Shown in pieces: positions 42,468 to 52,033 of a stretch of 64,000 nt of DNA (the first letter of the stretch is position 1; the number at the start of each line of letters is the position of its first letter). A model generated the notes under the pieces. That model saw nothing but the letters and a program-made list of their open reading frames with translations, did no database searches and had not been told where the DNA came from. The stretch comes from GCA-2746365 sp963711255 (GTDB taxonomy: Bacteria > Pseudomonadota > Gammaproteobacteria > SZUA-229), in NCBI GenBank assembly GCA_963711255.1, contig CAVQDO010000023.1:1-64000 (forward strand), given 5' to 3'. The position numbers were made by a program, and so were the translations under genes.

Positions 42468-44281
42468 TGAAATCTTCCAGGAAACCATCAATAAAAGCCT
42501 ATGGCCGCGGTCAGCGCGATACTAAAAATCGGCGTGCAGAAACGCCGATGGTATGGCGTCGTCTGGCGGCGAGTGTGGTTTTTGTTTCACTAACAACCGT
42601 GCTGTTAATTAAAACACTTGATATGCAAATTTTGCATAGTGAGTTTTTTGAACAGCAGGGCGATGCCAGGCAATTGCGTACAGTCGCAATTTCAGCGCAT
42701 CGTGGCGATATCGTTGACAGAAATGGCGAGCCGTTTGCAGTTAGCGCTCCAGTCAACAGTATCTGGCTGAACCCACAGGTAGCAAAAGATAATTTAAATA
42801 ACCTGGTTGATGTAGCTGAGTTGTTGTCGATCGATCTTATTAGCCTGAAAGAAAAAATTAAGCGCAATTCAAGTCGGGAATTCCTTTACCTGAAGCGCCA
42901 TGCTTCGCCTGAGCTTGCGGAAGATGTTATGGCGCTGCAAGTACCCGGTGTTGCGCTATTGAATGAATATCGCCGTTATTACCCCAGTGGTGAGGTGGCC
43001 GCGCACGTGGTTGGTTTTTCCGATATTGATGATAACGGCCAGGAAGGTATTGAGCTGGCCTTTAATGAATGGCTAAAAGGTGTGCCCGGTAAGAAGCGTG
43101 TTATTCGTGATCGGCTTGGGCGTGCAATTGATGATGTCGAGCGTATCAAGTCCGTTGAGCCGGGTAAGGAAATAAAGCTTAGCCTGGATAAGCGCCTGCA
43201 ATATGTCACCTACCGCACACTCAAAGCTGCAGTGTTAAAGCATAACGCCGTGGCGGGTTCAGCAGTAGTGCTGGATGTGCATACCGGTGAAGTGCTGGCG
43301 ATGGTGAACCAGCCTTCATTTAACGTTAATGACAGGAAACAGATGCAGCCGCAGGCTACTAGAAATCGTGCGGTGACTGATGTTTTTGAGCCGGGTTCAA
43401 CGATGAAACCGATTACCATTGCAGCAGCGCTGGAGAGTGGCCGCTGGAAGCCGTTTTATAAAGTGGAAACAGCGCCGGGCTATATGAGCGTTAAAGGCAA
43501 TACCATACGCGACCATAAAAATTATGGTGATCTTGATGTTGGCGGCGTACTGGAAAAATCCAGTAACGTGGGTATCAGTAAAATTGCGCTGGCAATGGAT
43601 GCGGAACAGCAATGGTCTATGTACCAGAAGCTGGGGTTTGGTGTGGTAACTGGAAGTGGTTTTCCAGGCGAGGCTGGCGGTCAGCTTTCAATGAATGCAT
43701 TAAATAATGATTTTGAGCGAGCGTCGCTTGCTTTTGGTTATGGTGTGTCAGTAACACCGCTGCAGCTTGCGCATGCTTATTCAGCCATTGCTGCTGATGG
43801 CGTTCTGCGTCCGGTAAGTTTTTTGTACGATGAAGACCGTGATACGAATATATCCGTCGAAGGTACACGGGTAATGTCTGCTGAAACTGCACAGGCGGTT
43901 CGTAAAATGATGCAGCGGGTTGTTACCAAAGGCACGGGTACGCGAGCCAGTGTAGCTAATTACAGTGTTGCCGGTAAAACAGGAACGGTGCATAAGTTTA
44001 TCGCCGGTGGTTATGCAGAAGATCGTTACCTTTCAATATTTGCTGGCATGGTACCGGCAGACGAGCCAGAGCTGGTCATGGTAGTGATGATTGATGAGCC
44101 GAGAAACGGAGAGCATTTTGGTGGTCAGGTTGCCGCGCCCGTTTTCAGTCAGGTGATGTCAGGCGCAATGCGTTTAATGGACGTTGCACCGGATAATATT
44201 TCTAAAAAACAATTAATGAATGCGGGTGCGCGGTCTCTGGGAGCGCCGATTGCAGTGGCGGGAGTTGATAATGCAAAATGA
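42467..44281 (+). CDS. ftsI: Peptidoglycan transpeptidase FtsI (PBP3)
   Basis: Septal transpeptidase, 604 residues, with GTG start overlapping the ftsL stop. A cytoplasmic basic stretch is followed by a single membrane anchor (about 29-48), the non-penicillin-binding domain (ISAHRGDIVDRNGEPFAVS), and the transpeptidase domain: SxxK in EPGSTMKPITI (catalytic Ser about 311), SSN in KSSNVGIS, and KTGT in VAGKTGTVHKF. All three motifs are intact. The end overlaps murE. Confidence 0.97.
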   Translation: MKSSRKPSIKAYGRGQRDTKNRRAETPMVWRRLAASVVFVSLTTVLLIKTLDMQILHSEFFEQQGDARQLRTVAISAHRGDIVDRNGEPFAVSAPVNSIWLNPQVAKDNLNNLVDVAELLSIDLISLKEKIKRNSSREFLYLKRHASPELAEDVMALQVPGVALLNEYRRYYPSGEVAAHVVGFSDIDDNGQEGIELAFNEWLKGVPGKKRVIRDRLGRAIDDVERIKSVEPGKEIKLSLDKRLQYVTYRTLKAAVLKHNAVAGSAVVLDVHTGEVLAMVNQPSFNVNDRKQMQPQATRNRAVTDVFEPGSTMKPITIAAALESGRWKPFYKVETAPGYMSVKGNTIRDHKNYGDLDVGGVLEKSSNVGISKIALAMDAEQQWSMYQKLGFGVVTGSGFPGEAGGQLSMNALNNDFERASLAFGYGVSVTPLQLAHAYSAIAADGVLRPVSFLYDEDRDTNISVEGTRVMSAETAQAVRKMMQRVVTKGTGTRASVANYSVAGKTGTVHKFIAGGYAEDRYLSIFAGMVPADEPELVMVVMIDEPRNGEHFGGQVAAPVFSQVMSGAMRLMDVAPDNISKKQLMNAGARSLGAPIAVAGVDNAK

Positions 44282-45809
44282 AGTTGCATTAGATTATTTG
44301 CTTGAAGGCTTTATTGACGATGAGCTGATCGAGCAGTGTCGCAATATAACAGTGAATGCGCTGGTGCAGGATAATCGCAAGGCACGCAGTGGTAATTTGT
44401 TTTTCGCGCACCAGGGTTACAATACTCACGGCCTGCTGTATGCGCAGGATGCGGTTGCTAAAGGTGTAAGCGTTGTTTTGTGGGATGGTGATCTGGAAAA
44501 TCGCAACGAAATTCTTGACTCCATTTCTAATAAAGTATTGTGCATTCATTGTCACGATCTTAAGTTTAAAGTTGGCCCGATTGCTTCGCGTTATTACGAG
44601 CAGCCTTCGCTGTCATTAAATGTCATAGGTGTTACCGGAACTGATGGCAAAACATCGATCGCACATTTTCTTGCACAATGTCTTGATGCTCATGATGTTC
44701 ACTGTGGTGTGCTGGGTACATTAGGCAACGGTTTTATTAACGACCTGCATCCAACTGGTCTGACCACGGTAGATGCATTAATGGTGCAGAAAACCCTGTC
44801 AGAAATTCAGCAGGCAGGTGCAAGGCATGCGGTCATGGAAGTGTCGTCTCACGGCCTCGATCAGGGCCGCGTAAATGGTGTCGCTTTTACTACTGCGGTT
44901 TTCAGTAACATGGCTGCGGACCACCTGGATTATCATGGCACAGTTGATAATTATGGAGCTGCCAAGAAGCGTCTGTTTTATACTCCGGGTTTAGGTTCGG
45001 CTGTGATTAACCTTGACGATAAGTTCGGCAGAGATCTGGCAAAAGAAGTGCGTGATCACGTTTGTGTCTGGGGCTATAGCGCAAAAAATGATATTGCTGA
45101 TTACAAAGAGTATGCCGATTACTTCGTTTATGCGACAGAAATAGAACCGTTTGAACACGGTTGCCATCTTTCTGTTTCAACACCAAGAGGCAGTGGTACT
45201 TTTGATTTACCACTACTGGGCAAGTTTAATATTTCAAATTCCCTGGCTGTACTGTCAACCTTGCTGATTAGCCAGGTTTCATTTGAAGAAGCGGCTGCTA
45301 GCCTGGCCGCAATTCGTTCTGTTGATGGCCGTGTAGAAATTATTGCCGAAGAAGAAAAGCCTGTTGTTGTGGTTGATTATGCTCACACCGAACAAGGACT
45401 GGCAGCAGTATGTTCTTCAATGCGTGACCATTTTAGCGGTGATATCTGGTGTGTGTTCGGTTGTGGCGGTGATCGAGATCGCAGTAAACGTCCGCTAATG
45501 GCAAAGGCCGCTGAAAAGTATGCGGATAAAGTAATTGTTACCACCGACAACCCTCGGCATGAAGATCCGCAGAGTATTATCGATGAAGTATTAACCGGTT
45601 TTAGCTCGCTGGAAAATGTTGAAGCAGTACTTGATCGCCGCCAGGCAATTGATATTGCAATTACTAATGCGCAGCCGGGAGATGTGGTTCTGTTGGCGGG
45701 TAAAGGCCATGAGACAAGCCAGATTGTAGGAGATGTCCATATCGCATTTGATGATCGCCGTGTTGCAAGAGAAATGCTGGTGGCTAGAGAACGCGGGGTC
45801 GTAGCGTGA
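44271..45809 (+). CDS. murE: UDP-MurNAc-tripeptide ligase MurE (meso-DAP type)
   Basis: Adds the third residue of the stem peptide. I start at ATG 44271, inside the end of ftsI, with CGGGAG 7 bases upstream, giving 512 residues; an upstream in-frame ATG at 44220 would extend the protein with sequence unlike the family. ATP loop GVTGTDGKTSIAHF (about 120-133). The DNPRHEDP motif (about 423-430) specifies meso-diaminopimelate rather than lysine, so the wall is of the Gram-negative type. The carbamylated lysine motif is in the expected central region. Confidence 0.96.
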   Translation: MQNEVALDYLLEGFIDDELIEQCRNITVNALVQDNRKARSGNLFFAHQGYNTHGLLYAQDAVAKGVSVVLWDGDLENRNEILDSISNKVLCIHCHDLKFKVGPIASRYYEQPSLSLNVIGVTGTDGKTSIAHFLAQCLDAHDVHCGVLGTLGNGFINDLHPTGLTTVDALMVQKTLSEIQQAGARHAVMEVSSHGLDQGRVNGVAFTTAVFSNMAADHLDYHGTVDNYGAAKKRLFYTPGLGSAVINLDDKFGRDLAKEVRDHVCVWGYSAKNDIADYKEYADYFVYATEIEPFEHGCHLSVSTPRGSGTFDLPLLGKFNISNSLAVLSTLLISQVSFEEAAASLAAIRSVDGRVEIIAEEEKPVVVVDYAHTEQGLAAVCSSMRDHFSGDIWCVFGCGGDRDRSKRPLMAKAAEKYADKVIVTTDNPRHEDPQSIIDEVLTGFSSLENVEAVLDRRQAIDIAITNAQPGDVVLLAGKGHETSQIVGDVHIAFDDRRVAREMLVARERGVVA

Positions 45810-47194
45810 TGATGATGTCACAAGTTGCGTTGGCACTGGATGCTTCACTGCATGGAGCCGATGTGATGATGACGGGCGTTTCAAAGGATACCCGTGATAT
45901 TAATGCTGGTGATTTATATGTTGCTATCAAGGGCGAACGTTTTGATGGTCATAAATTTATTGAAGATGCCAGTAGTGCAGGTGCAGTAGGCGCGCTCGTT
46001 AGCGAGCTGCAGCTTGACGGAAAATTGCAGGACGTTCCCCAGGTTCAGGTTGACGATACCCGCATTGCCCTGGGTCGGCTGGCTGCGTATTGGCGCAACA
46101 GCTGGCAGCAGCAAAATCGCAGCGCAAAGTTGATCGGTATAACCGGCAGCAATGGTAAGACGTCGGTAAAAGAAATGTGTCGCAAGATTCTTGTTGATCA
46201 TTCGGATAATGAATCGGTGTTATCGACAAAAGGTAATCTCAATAATGATATTGGTATGCCGTTGATGTTGCTGGAGCTGAGAAAGCAACATGATTATGCG
46301 GTCATTGAAATGGGTGCCAATCATGTTGCTGAAATTGATTATTTAACTGCGCTGGCAAAACCGGATGTGGCAATTGTTAATAATGCCGGTCCTGCACATC
46401 TTGAAGGTTTTGGTTCGCTTGAAAATATTGCCCGGGCAAAAGCTGAAATATATAACGGTCTAGCTGAGGATGGTGTGGCGGTTATAAATAAAGATGATGC
46501 TTTCAGTGATTTCTGGCTGCAGCACTGCGCGGGTAAAAAAGTTATTACTTTTTCGATGCAGGAAAGTGGCGCAGATGTTTATGCCAGGCATTTATCTGGC
46601 GATCATTATTGTATTGTTCATGAGGATTCTCAGGCTGAACTGACGCTTAAGGTTCCCGGTAGTCATAACATAATGAATGCACTGGCAGCCACTGCGGCAA
46701 CGTTGTCTGTAAATGTGCCGTTACAGTCGATAGCTGCATCACTGGCTGACTTTGAAAACATACAGGGCAGGCTTACAGCGATAGTGGCTGAAGCCGGCTA
46801 CAGGGTTATCGATGATACTTACAATGCGAATCCGCTGTCTGTCTCAGCGGCGATAGATGTACTGGTAAACATGCCTGGTAAGACGGTTCTGGTATTGGGT
46901 GATATGGCTGAGCTGGGCAGTAATGCAGAAAAGATGCATGCCGAGATTGGCGAAAAAGCTAAAAGCGCGGGTGTTGATGCGTTGTATGCAACAGGAAAAT
47001 TAAGTCGAAATACTGTTGAGGCTTTCGCTGAAAATGGGTTTTATTTCGATAATAAGAATGACCTGGTTCAATCGTTAATGAATAATCTGACAGCAGATGA
47101 TGTTGTCCTGGTTAAAGGTTCACGCAGTGCGGCTATGGAAGAAGTAGTTGAACGGATATTGGCCCGTGAAAATAATAATAAGAGGGTTAACTAA
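45806..47194 (+). CDS. murF: UDP-MurNAc-tripeptide:D-Ala-D-Ala ligase MurF
   Basis: Adds D-Ala-D-Ala to complete the pentapeptide; 462 residues. ATP loop GITGSNGKTSVKEMC (about 111-125), followed by TKGNLNNDIGMP and EMGANHVAEI, all typical of MurF. YNANPLSVSAAI near the end is the family C-terminal motif. The GTG at 45806 overlaps the murE stop; three ATGs follow directly, so the true initiator could be any of them. Confidence 0.96.
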   Translation: MMMMSQVALALDASLHGADVMMTGVSKDTRDINAGDLYVAIKGERFDGHKFIEDASSAGAVGALVSELQLDGKLQDVPQVQVDDTRIALGRLAAYWRNSWQQQNRSAKLIGITGSNGKTSVKEMCRKILVDHSDNESVLSTKGNLNNDIGMPLMLLELRKQHDYAVIEMGANHVAEIDYLTALAKPDVAIVNNAGPAHLEGFGSLENIARAKAEIYNGLAEDGVAVINKDDAFSDFWLQHCAGKKVITFSMQESGADVYARHLSGDHYCIVHEDSQAELTLKVPGSHNIMNALAATAATLSVNVPLQSIAASLADFENIQGRLTAIVAEAGYRVIDDTYNANPLSVSAAIDVLVNMPGKTVLVLGDMAELGSNAEKMHAEIGEKAKSAGVDALYATGKLSRNTVEAFAENGFYFDNKNDLVQSLMNNLTADDVVLVKGSRSAAMEEVVERILARENNNKRVN

Positions 47195-48276
47195 TGTTTT
47201 TAACATTAGCGGAATATCTGCAACAATATGAAAGCGGTTTTGCCGTGTTTCAGTATATTACTTTGCGCGCCATTCTTGGCACCATTACTGCACTGGTTTT
47301 ATCTCTTGTGATCGGTCCTTACATGATACGCAAGCTTTCCAGTTATAAAATTGGTCAGCAGGTGCGAGATGATGGTCCGCAATCGCATTTATCGAAAGCG
47401 GGTACGCCTACTATGGGCGGTGCATTAATACTGGTCGCAATTGCTGTCAGTGTTTTGTTGTGGAGTGACCTGTCCAGTGAAAAAGTCTGGGTAGTGTTAG
47501 GCGTTACCCTGTCTTTTGGTTTGATCGGCGGTGTCGACGATTACAAGAAACTGGTTTACGGGAATTCAAAAGGTTTGTCTGCCAGGGCGAAATATTTCTG
47601 GCAAACAGTGTTTGGTTTGATGGCGGCGTTTTTCATTTTCAGTAACGCGAAAACACCGATTGAAACAACGCTTATCTTTCCCTTTATAAAAGATGTAATG
47701 CTGCCGCTTGGTGGAGCCTTTGTTGTGCTGTCTTACCTGGTAATCGTTGGTAGCAGTAATGCGGTTAACTTAACTGATGGACTTGATGGTCTCGCCATTA
47801 TGCCGACAGTTATGGTGGCTGGAGCACTCGGCGTTTTTTCCTACCTGACCGGTCATGCAAATTTTTCTGATTATCTTGGTATTCCATACGTTGCCGGTGT
47901 CGGTGAATTGTCTATTTTCTGTGGCGCACTGGTGGGTGCGGGCCTTGGCTTTCTCTGGTTTAACACTTATCCGGCGATGGTATTTATGGGCGATGTCGGT
48001 GCACTGGCACTGGGTGCAGCACTGGGTGTTGTCGCCATCTATGTCAGGCAGGAACTTGTGCTGGTGATAATGGGCGGTGTTTTTGTAATGGAAACCGTGT
48101 CCGTTATTTTACAGGTAGGTTCTTACAAGTTGACAGGCAAGCGCATTTTTAGAATGGCGCCGATCCATCATCATTTTGAATTAAAGGGCTGGCCGGAGCC
48201 CAGGGTAATTGTTCGATTCTGGATTATTACTGTAGTGCTGGTATTAATCGGACTGGCTTCACTCAAGGTTCGATAG
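47194..48276 (+). CDS. mraY: Phospho-MurNAc-pentapeptide transferase MraY
   Basis: Makes lipid I by moving phospho-MurNAc-pentapeptide to undecaprenyl phosphate. 360 residues with about ten membrane helices. Active-site aspartates are in GGVDDYKKL (about 110-118) and NLTDGLDGLAIMP (about 191-203); FMGDVGALALGAALG and the histidine loop MAPIHHHFELKGWPE are intact. The ATG overlaps the murF stop (TAATG). Confidence 0.98.
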   Translation: MFLTLAEYLQQYESGFAVFQYITLRAILGTITALVLSLVIGPYMIRKLSSYKIGQQVRDDGPQSHLSKAGTPTMGGALILVAIAVSVLLWSDLSSEKVWVVLGVTLSFGLIGGVDDYKKLVYGNSKGLSARAKYFWQTVFGLMAAFFIFSNAKTPIETTLIFPFIKDVMLPLGGAFVVLSYLVIVGSSNAVNLTDGLDGLAIMPTVMVAGALGVFSYLTGHANFSDYLGIPYVAGVGELSIFCGALVGAGLGFLWFNTYPAMVFMGDVGALALGAALGVVAIYVRQELVLVIMGGVFVMETVSVILQVGSYKLTGKRIFRMAPIHHHFELKGWPEPRVIVRFWIITVVLVLIGLASLKVR

Positions 48277-48299
48277 GCGTTTGACGCAGATAAAAACAT

Positions 48300-49688
48300 A
48301 TGAGTGCATTAAACATAATGACTGTTGATTCAAAACAAGCTGCTTACACCCTGGTTGTAGGACTGGGTAAAACAGGCTTGTCTGTGCTGCGTTTTTTGCG
48401 TGCACGGGGAGAAACCGTTGTTGTGGTTGATAGCCGTGATATTCCGCCCGGTTTAAAAGAATTCAAAAATGAATTTGCTGATGTTGAATGTTATACCGGG
48501 AAATTCGATTCAACGCTGTTTGTTAAGGCACAGCGAATCGTTGTTAGTCCTGGCGTGGCGCTGGCCGAGCCCGCGCTTGTTGAAGCGAATAAAAACAATA
48601 TTGAAATAACGGGTGACATCGATTTGTTCGCTGCTGAAGTGAAAGCGCCAGTTGTTGGAATAACCGGTTCCAATGGTAAAACAACCGTGACCACGCTGCT
48701 TGCATTGATGGCGTCTGATGCAGGCATGAATGCTGTGGCAACCGGAAATATAGGGTTGCCGGTTCTTGATTCACTGAATGATGCGATTGATCTGTACGTA
48801 ATGGAACTGTCAAGCTTTCAACTGGAAACCTTGCATAAGCTACCAATGAAGGCTGCTGTTGTATTAAATATTAGTGCAGATCACCTTGACCGTTATGAAA
48901 ATGTGGAAGCGTACGCGAATAGCAAGCAGGTTATTTATAACAATGCTGATGTGCTGGTGATCAATAAAGACGATGCGCTCGCTGCCGGTTACCAGGGAGA
49001 GAACGCTAATGCTCGGTCCGCGTTTACACTGTCACGCCCGGGTTTAAATGAGTTTGGTGTTTGCTCTGATGATGAGCAGGATGCTTCGCATCAGTACCTG
49101 TGTTTTGGTGAGCAACGATTAATTTCTATTGATCAACTGAAAATCAGGGGTGCGCATAATATTCAAAACGCATTGGCGGCACTTGCCCTTGGTCATGCTG
49201 CCGGTATAGCGCTTGATAGCATGGTTAATACCCTGAAAGCGTTTACCGGGTTGCCACATCGCACACAGTTTGTAGCGGAAATAAATAACGTTAACTGGAT
49301 TAACGATTCAAAAGCGACAAACGTTGGTGCCACAGTTGCAGCGCTGCTTGGCCTGCCAGGCAAGCATGTATTAATTGCTGGTGGTGAGTCAAAAGGTGCT
49401 GATTTTTCCGAATTAACAGAAGTTATTAAGAGCCATTGTCGCGCTGTTGTGCTGATAGGAAAGGATGCCGCGATGATACAGGCTGTGGTGCCAGCAGGGG
49501 TTCCGGTTAAATTGTCTGCCGACATGGCGTCAGCAGTAATGGCAGCGAAGTCTCTGGCGCAGGCTGGTGATAATGTCCTGCTGGCGCCGGCATGTGCAAG
49601 CTTTGATATGTTTGATAACTTTGAGCATCGCGGTGACGTTTTTATTGCCGAAGTTGAAAAACTATCGTCTGAGGTGGCATCGAAATGA
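48300..49688 (+). CDS. murD: UDP-MurNAc-L-Ala:D-Glu ligase MurD
   Basis: Adds D-glutamate. 462 residues. N-terminal uracil-binding Rossmann motif VVGLGKTGLSVL (about 19-30), ATP loop GITGSNGKTTVTTLL (about 120-134), and C-terminal NDSKATNVGAT with CASFDMFDNFEHRG. 23 bases separate it from mraY, the longest gap in this part of the operon. It overlaps ftsW by four bases. Confidence 0.97.
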   Translation: MSALNIMTVDSKQAAYTLVVGLGKTGLSVLRFLRARGETVVVVDSRDIPPGLKEFKNEFADVECYTGKFDSTLFVKAQRIVVSPGVALAEPALVEANKNNIEITGDIDLFAAEVKAPVVGITGSNGKTTVTTLLALMASDAGMNAVATGNIGLPVLDSLNDAIDLYVMELSSFQLETLHKLPMKAAVVLNISADHLDRYENVEAYANSKQVIYNNADVLVINKDDALAAGYQGENANARSAFTLSRPGLNEFGVCSDDEQDASHQYLCFGEQRLISIDQLKIRGAHNIQNALAALALGHAAGIALDSMVNTLKAFTGLPHRTQFVAEINNVNWINDSKATNVGATVAALLGLPGKHVLIAGGESKGADFSELTEVIKSHCRAVVLIGKDAAMIQAVVPAGVPVKLSADMASAVMAAKSLAQAGDNVLLAPACASFDMFDNFEHRGDVFIAEVEKLSSEVASK

Positions 49689-50950
49689 GTGCGACAGCAG
49701 ATATGTTCTCAAGGTTCCAGGCCCTGGTGCCATCAGGCAATAAGCCGTTTAACTGGTTTGGCCTGAAGATAAATCTGGATGACCTGGATCCCGTATTAAG
49801 CATCGTGTTTGTTTCACTGCTGACTATCGGCGTCATTATGGTTGCCTCCTCATCCATAAGTGTTGCCGATAGAAATTTTTCAAATCCATTTTATTACCTG
49901 CAACGCCAGCTGGTTTTTGTTGTGATTGGTTTGCTGGCGGCATTAAGCGTGTTTAAGATTCGCCTGGTGCAGTGGGAAAAATCCGGCATGTCGCTATTGA
50001 TGTTTGCCCTGTTCCTGCTGGTGCTGGTGCTGATACCGGGTATCGGCAAAACCGTAAATGGCAGTACTCGCTGGCTGCCAATGGGCGTATTTAATTTACA
50101 GGTTTCTGAACTGGTGAAATTATTCCTGGTTGTCTATGTGGCGGGATACCTGGTACGTCACGGTGATGCCGTGCGCAGTTCATTAGTGGGTTTCCTGAAA
50201 CCGATGGTGATGGTTGGATTTGCCGGCCTGCTGCTATTAATGGAACCGGATTTTGGTGCCACCGTGGTTATTATGGGAACCGTGCTGGGTATGACGTTTC
50301 TTGCTGGTGCGCGATTCAGCCAGTTTATTTCATTTGTATTTATGTTTGTCTGCGCCGCTTTGTTGCTGGTGGTGACATCTCCTTATCGTATGCAGCGCCT
50401 GACGTCTTTTGCAAACCCCTGGGCAGACCCGTTTGACAGTGGTTTTCAGTTAACGCAATCCCTGATTGCTATCGGTACTGGCGGCTGGTTTGGCACCGGT
50501 CTTGGCGGCAGTGTGCAGAAATTATTTTATCTACCGGAATCCCATACCGACTTCCTGTTTGCCGTATTGTCAGAAGAGCTGGGTTTTGTTGGTGTCAGCG
50601 TTGTTATCCTTTTATATAGTGCGCTGTTTTTCCGTTCGCTGAAAATTGCTGCCCAGGCAGAAGCGGCCGGCAATTATTTCGCTGCCTATATGGCTTACGG
50701 CATAGGTATCTGGTTGTCCATGCAGGCTGTTATTAACATGGGTGTGAATGTGGGTCTGTTGCCGACCAAAGGACTGACTCTGCCATTAATGAGTTATGGC
50801 GGCAGTAGTTTAATTGTGAGCTGCATGGCGGTTGGTCTGTTGCTGCGAATTTATTATGAAACCAATGGTGTTAGCAGGCAGGCCAGAAGACAGGGTGCTA
50901 AACCTGCTGTCCGCCGTCAGCGTAAAAATAGCGGGGTACATTCATCATGA
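49685..50950 (+). CDS. ftsW: Septal peptidoglycan polymerase FtsW (SEDS family)
   Basis: Lipid II polymerase working with FtsI. 421 residues, ten membrane helices. SEDS motifs include RWLPMGVFNLQVSELVKLF, LLLMEPDFGATVV (catalytic Asp region), SLIAIGTGGWFGTGLGGS, and AVLSEELGF; LPTKGLTLPLMSYGGSSL is the family signature near the end. The C-terminus is basic and cytoplasmic (RQARRQGAKPAVRRQRK). Overlaps murG start. Confidence 0.97.
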   Translation: MSATADMFSRFQALVPSGNKPFNWFGLKINLDDLDPVLSIVFVSLLTIGVIMVASSSISVADRNFSNPFYYLQRQLVFVVIGLLAALSVFKIRLVQWEKSGMSLLMFALFLLVLVLIPGIGKTVNGSTRWLPMGVFNLQVSELVKLFLVVYVAGYLVRHGDAVRSSLVGFLKPMVMVGFAGLLLLMEPDFGATVVIMGTVLGMTFLAGARFSQFISFVFMFVCAALLLVVTSPYRMQRLTSFANPWADPFDSGFQLTQSLIAIGTGGWFGTGLGGSVQKLFYLPESHTDFLFAVLSEELGFVGVSVVILLYSALFFRSLKIAAQAEAAGNYFAAYMAYGIGIWLSMQAVINMGVNVGLLPTKGLTLPLMSYGGSSLIVSCMAVGLLLRIYYETNGVSRQARRQGAKPAVRRQRKNSGVHSS

Positions 50951-52033
50951 TGGATGTGCGTCCCGTATTGATTATGGCCGGTGGTACCGGCGGACATGTT
51001 TTTCCGGCGCTGGCGGTTGCTGATGAGCTGCGTTTGCGCGGTATTCCAGTGGTGTGGCTTGGCACGCGTGCCGGTATCGAATCGCGTCTTGTACCACAGG
51101 CTGGTTATCCTATTGAGTGGATGAGTATTACCGGTCTGCGTGGGAAAAATACCATGACCCTGCTGCTGGCACCGCTGCGATTAATCATGGCCTGCTGGCA
51201 GGCAACGCAGGTATTAATTAAAAGAAAACCCTGTGCGGTTCTGGGAATGGGCGGTTTCGCTTCGGGTCCGGGCGGTTTGATGGCCTGGTTGATGCGTAAG
51301 CCACTGCTGGTCCATGAACAAAATGCTATTCCGGGATTAACCAATAAAGTACTGGCGAAACTTGCCAGTGTTGTGTTGCAGGCGTTTCCTGCCGTATTTA
51401 AAAATGCGACCACAACCGGCAACCCGGTTAGACAGGCGATTTGTGAGATCAGTGAACCGCAAAGCCGTTTTGCTGAGCGTCAAAGCCAGGCGGCTTTGCG
51501 CATACTGGTTATCGGCGGCAGTCTGGGTGCGGTAAAACTGAATGAGATTATTCCGCAGGCACTGGCGATGATTGAAGCAGGCAAGAGGCCGGAAGTTATT
51601 CATCAAACAGGCATGAAAAATATTGATAGTGCCAGTGCCGGTTATGCTGCCGCAGGTGTTGAAGCAAAAGTGGAAGCCTTTATTGATGATATGCCATCGG
51701 CCTACGAATGGGCAGACCTGGTAATTTGCCGAGCTGGCGCAATGACCGTTTTTGAACTTGCAGCGGCAGGGATTGCCTCAGTATTAGTGCCGTACCCTTA
51801 TGCCGTAGATGACCATCAAACCGTTAATGCCGGCTATCTTGAAGCAGCAGGTGCGGCAATAGTTAAGCAGCAGGAACGATTTAAGTGCTGAGTGGCTGGT
51901 TGAGATTATTAATGAGTTATCAGCAAACCGCGAGAAATTACTGGAGATGGCGATAGCTGCACGAAAACTGGCTATACCGGGCTCTGCAAAAACCATTGCC
52001 GATGCCTGCATGGCTGCTGGGGGTGTCGTTTAA
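50947..52033 (+). CDS. murG: Lipid II synthase MurG; apparent frameshift near the 3' end
   Basis: Adds GlcNAc to lipid I. The first frame (50947-51891, 314 residues) shows GGTGGHVFPALAVA (about 12-25), MGGFASGPGG, LLVHEQNAIPG, TGNPVR and CRAGAMTVFELAAAG, then stops after KQQERFKC. The expected C-terminal helices continue in the next frame from about 51878 (DLSAEWLVEIINELSAN ... AIPGSAKTIADACMAAGG) to TAA at 52031-52033, which overlaps the murC start. One extra base in 51866-51880 (for example the GG at 51873-51874) explains it. Joined, the protein has about 361 residues, normal for MurG. MurG is essential, so sequence error is most likely. Confidence 0.93.
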
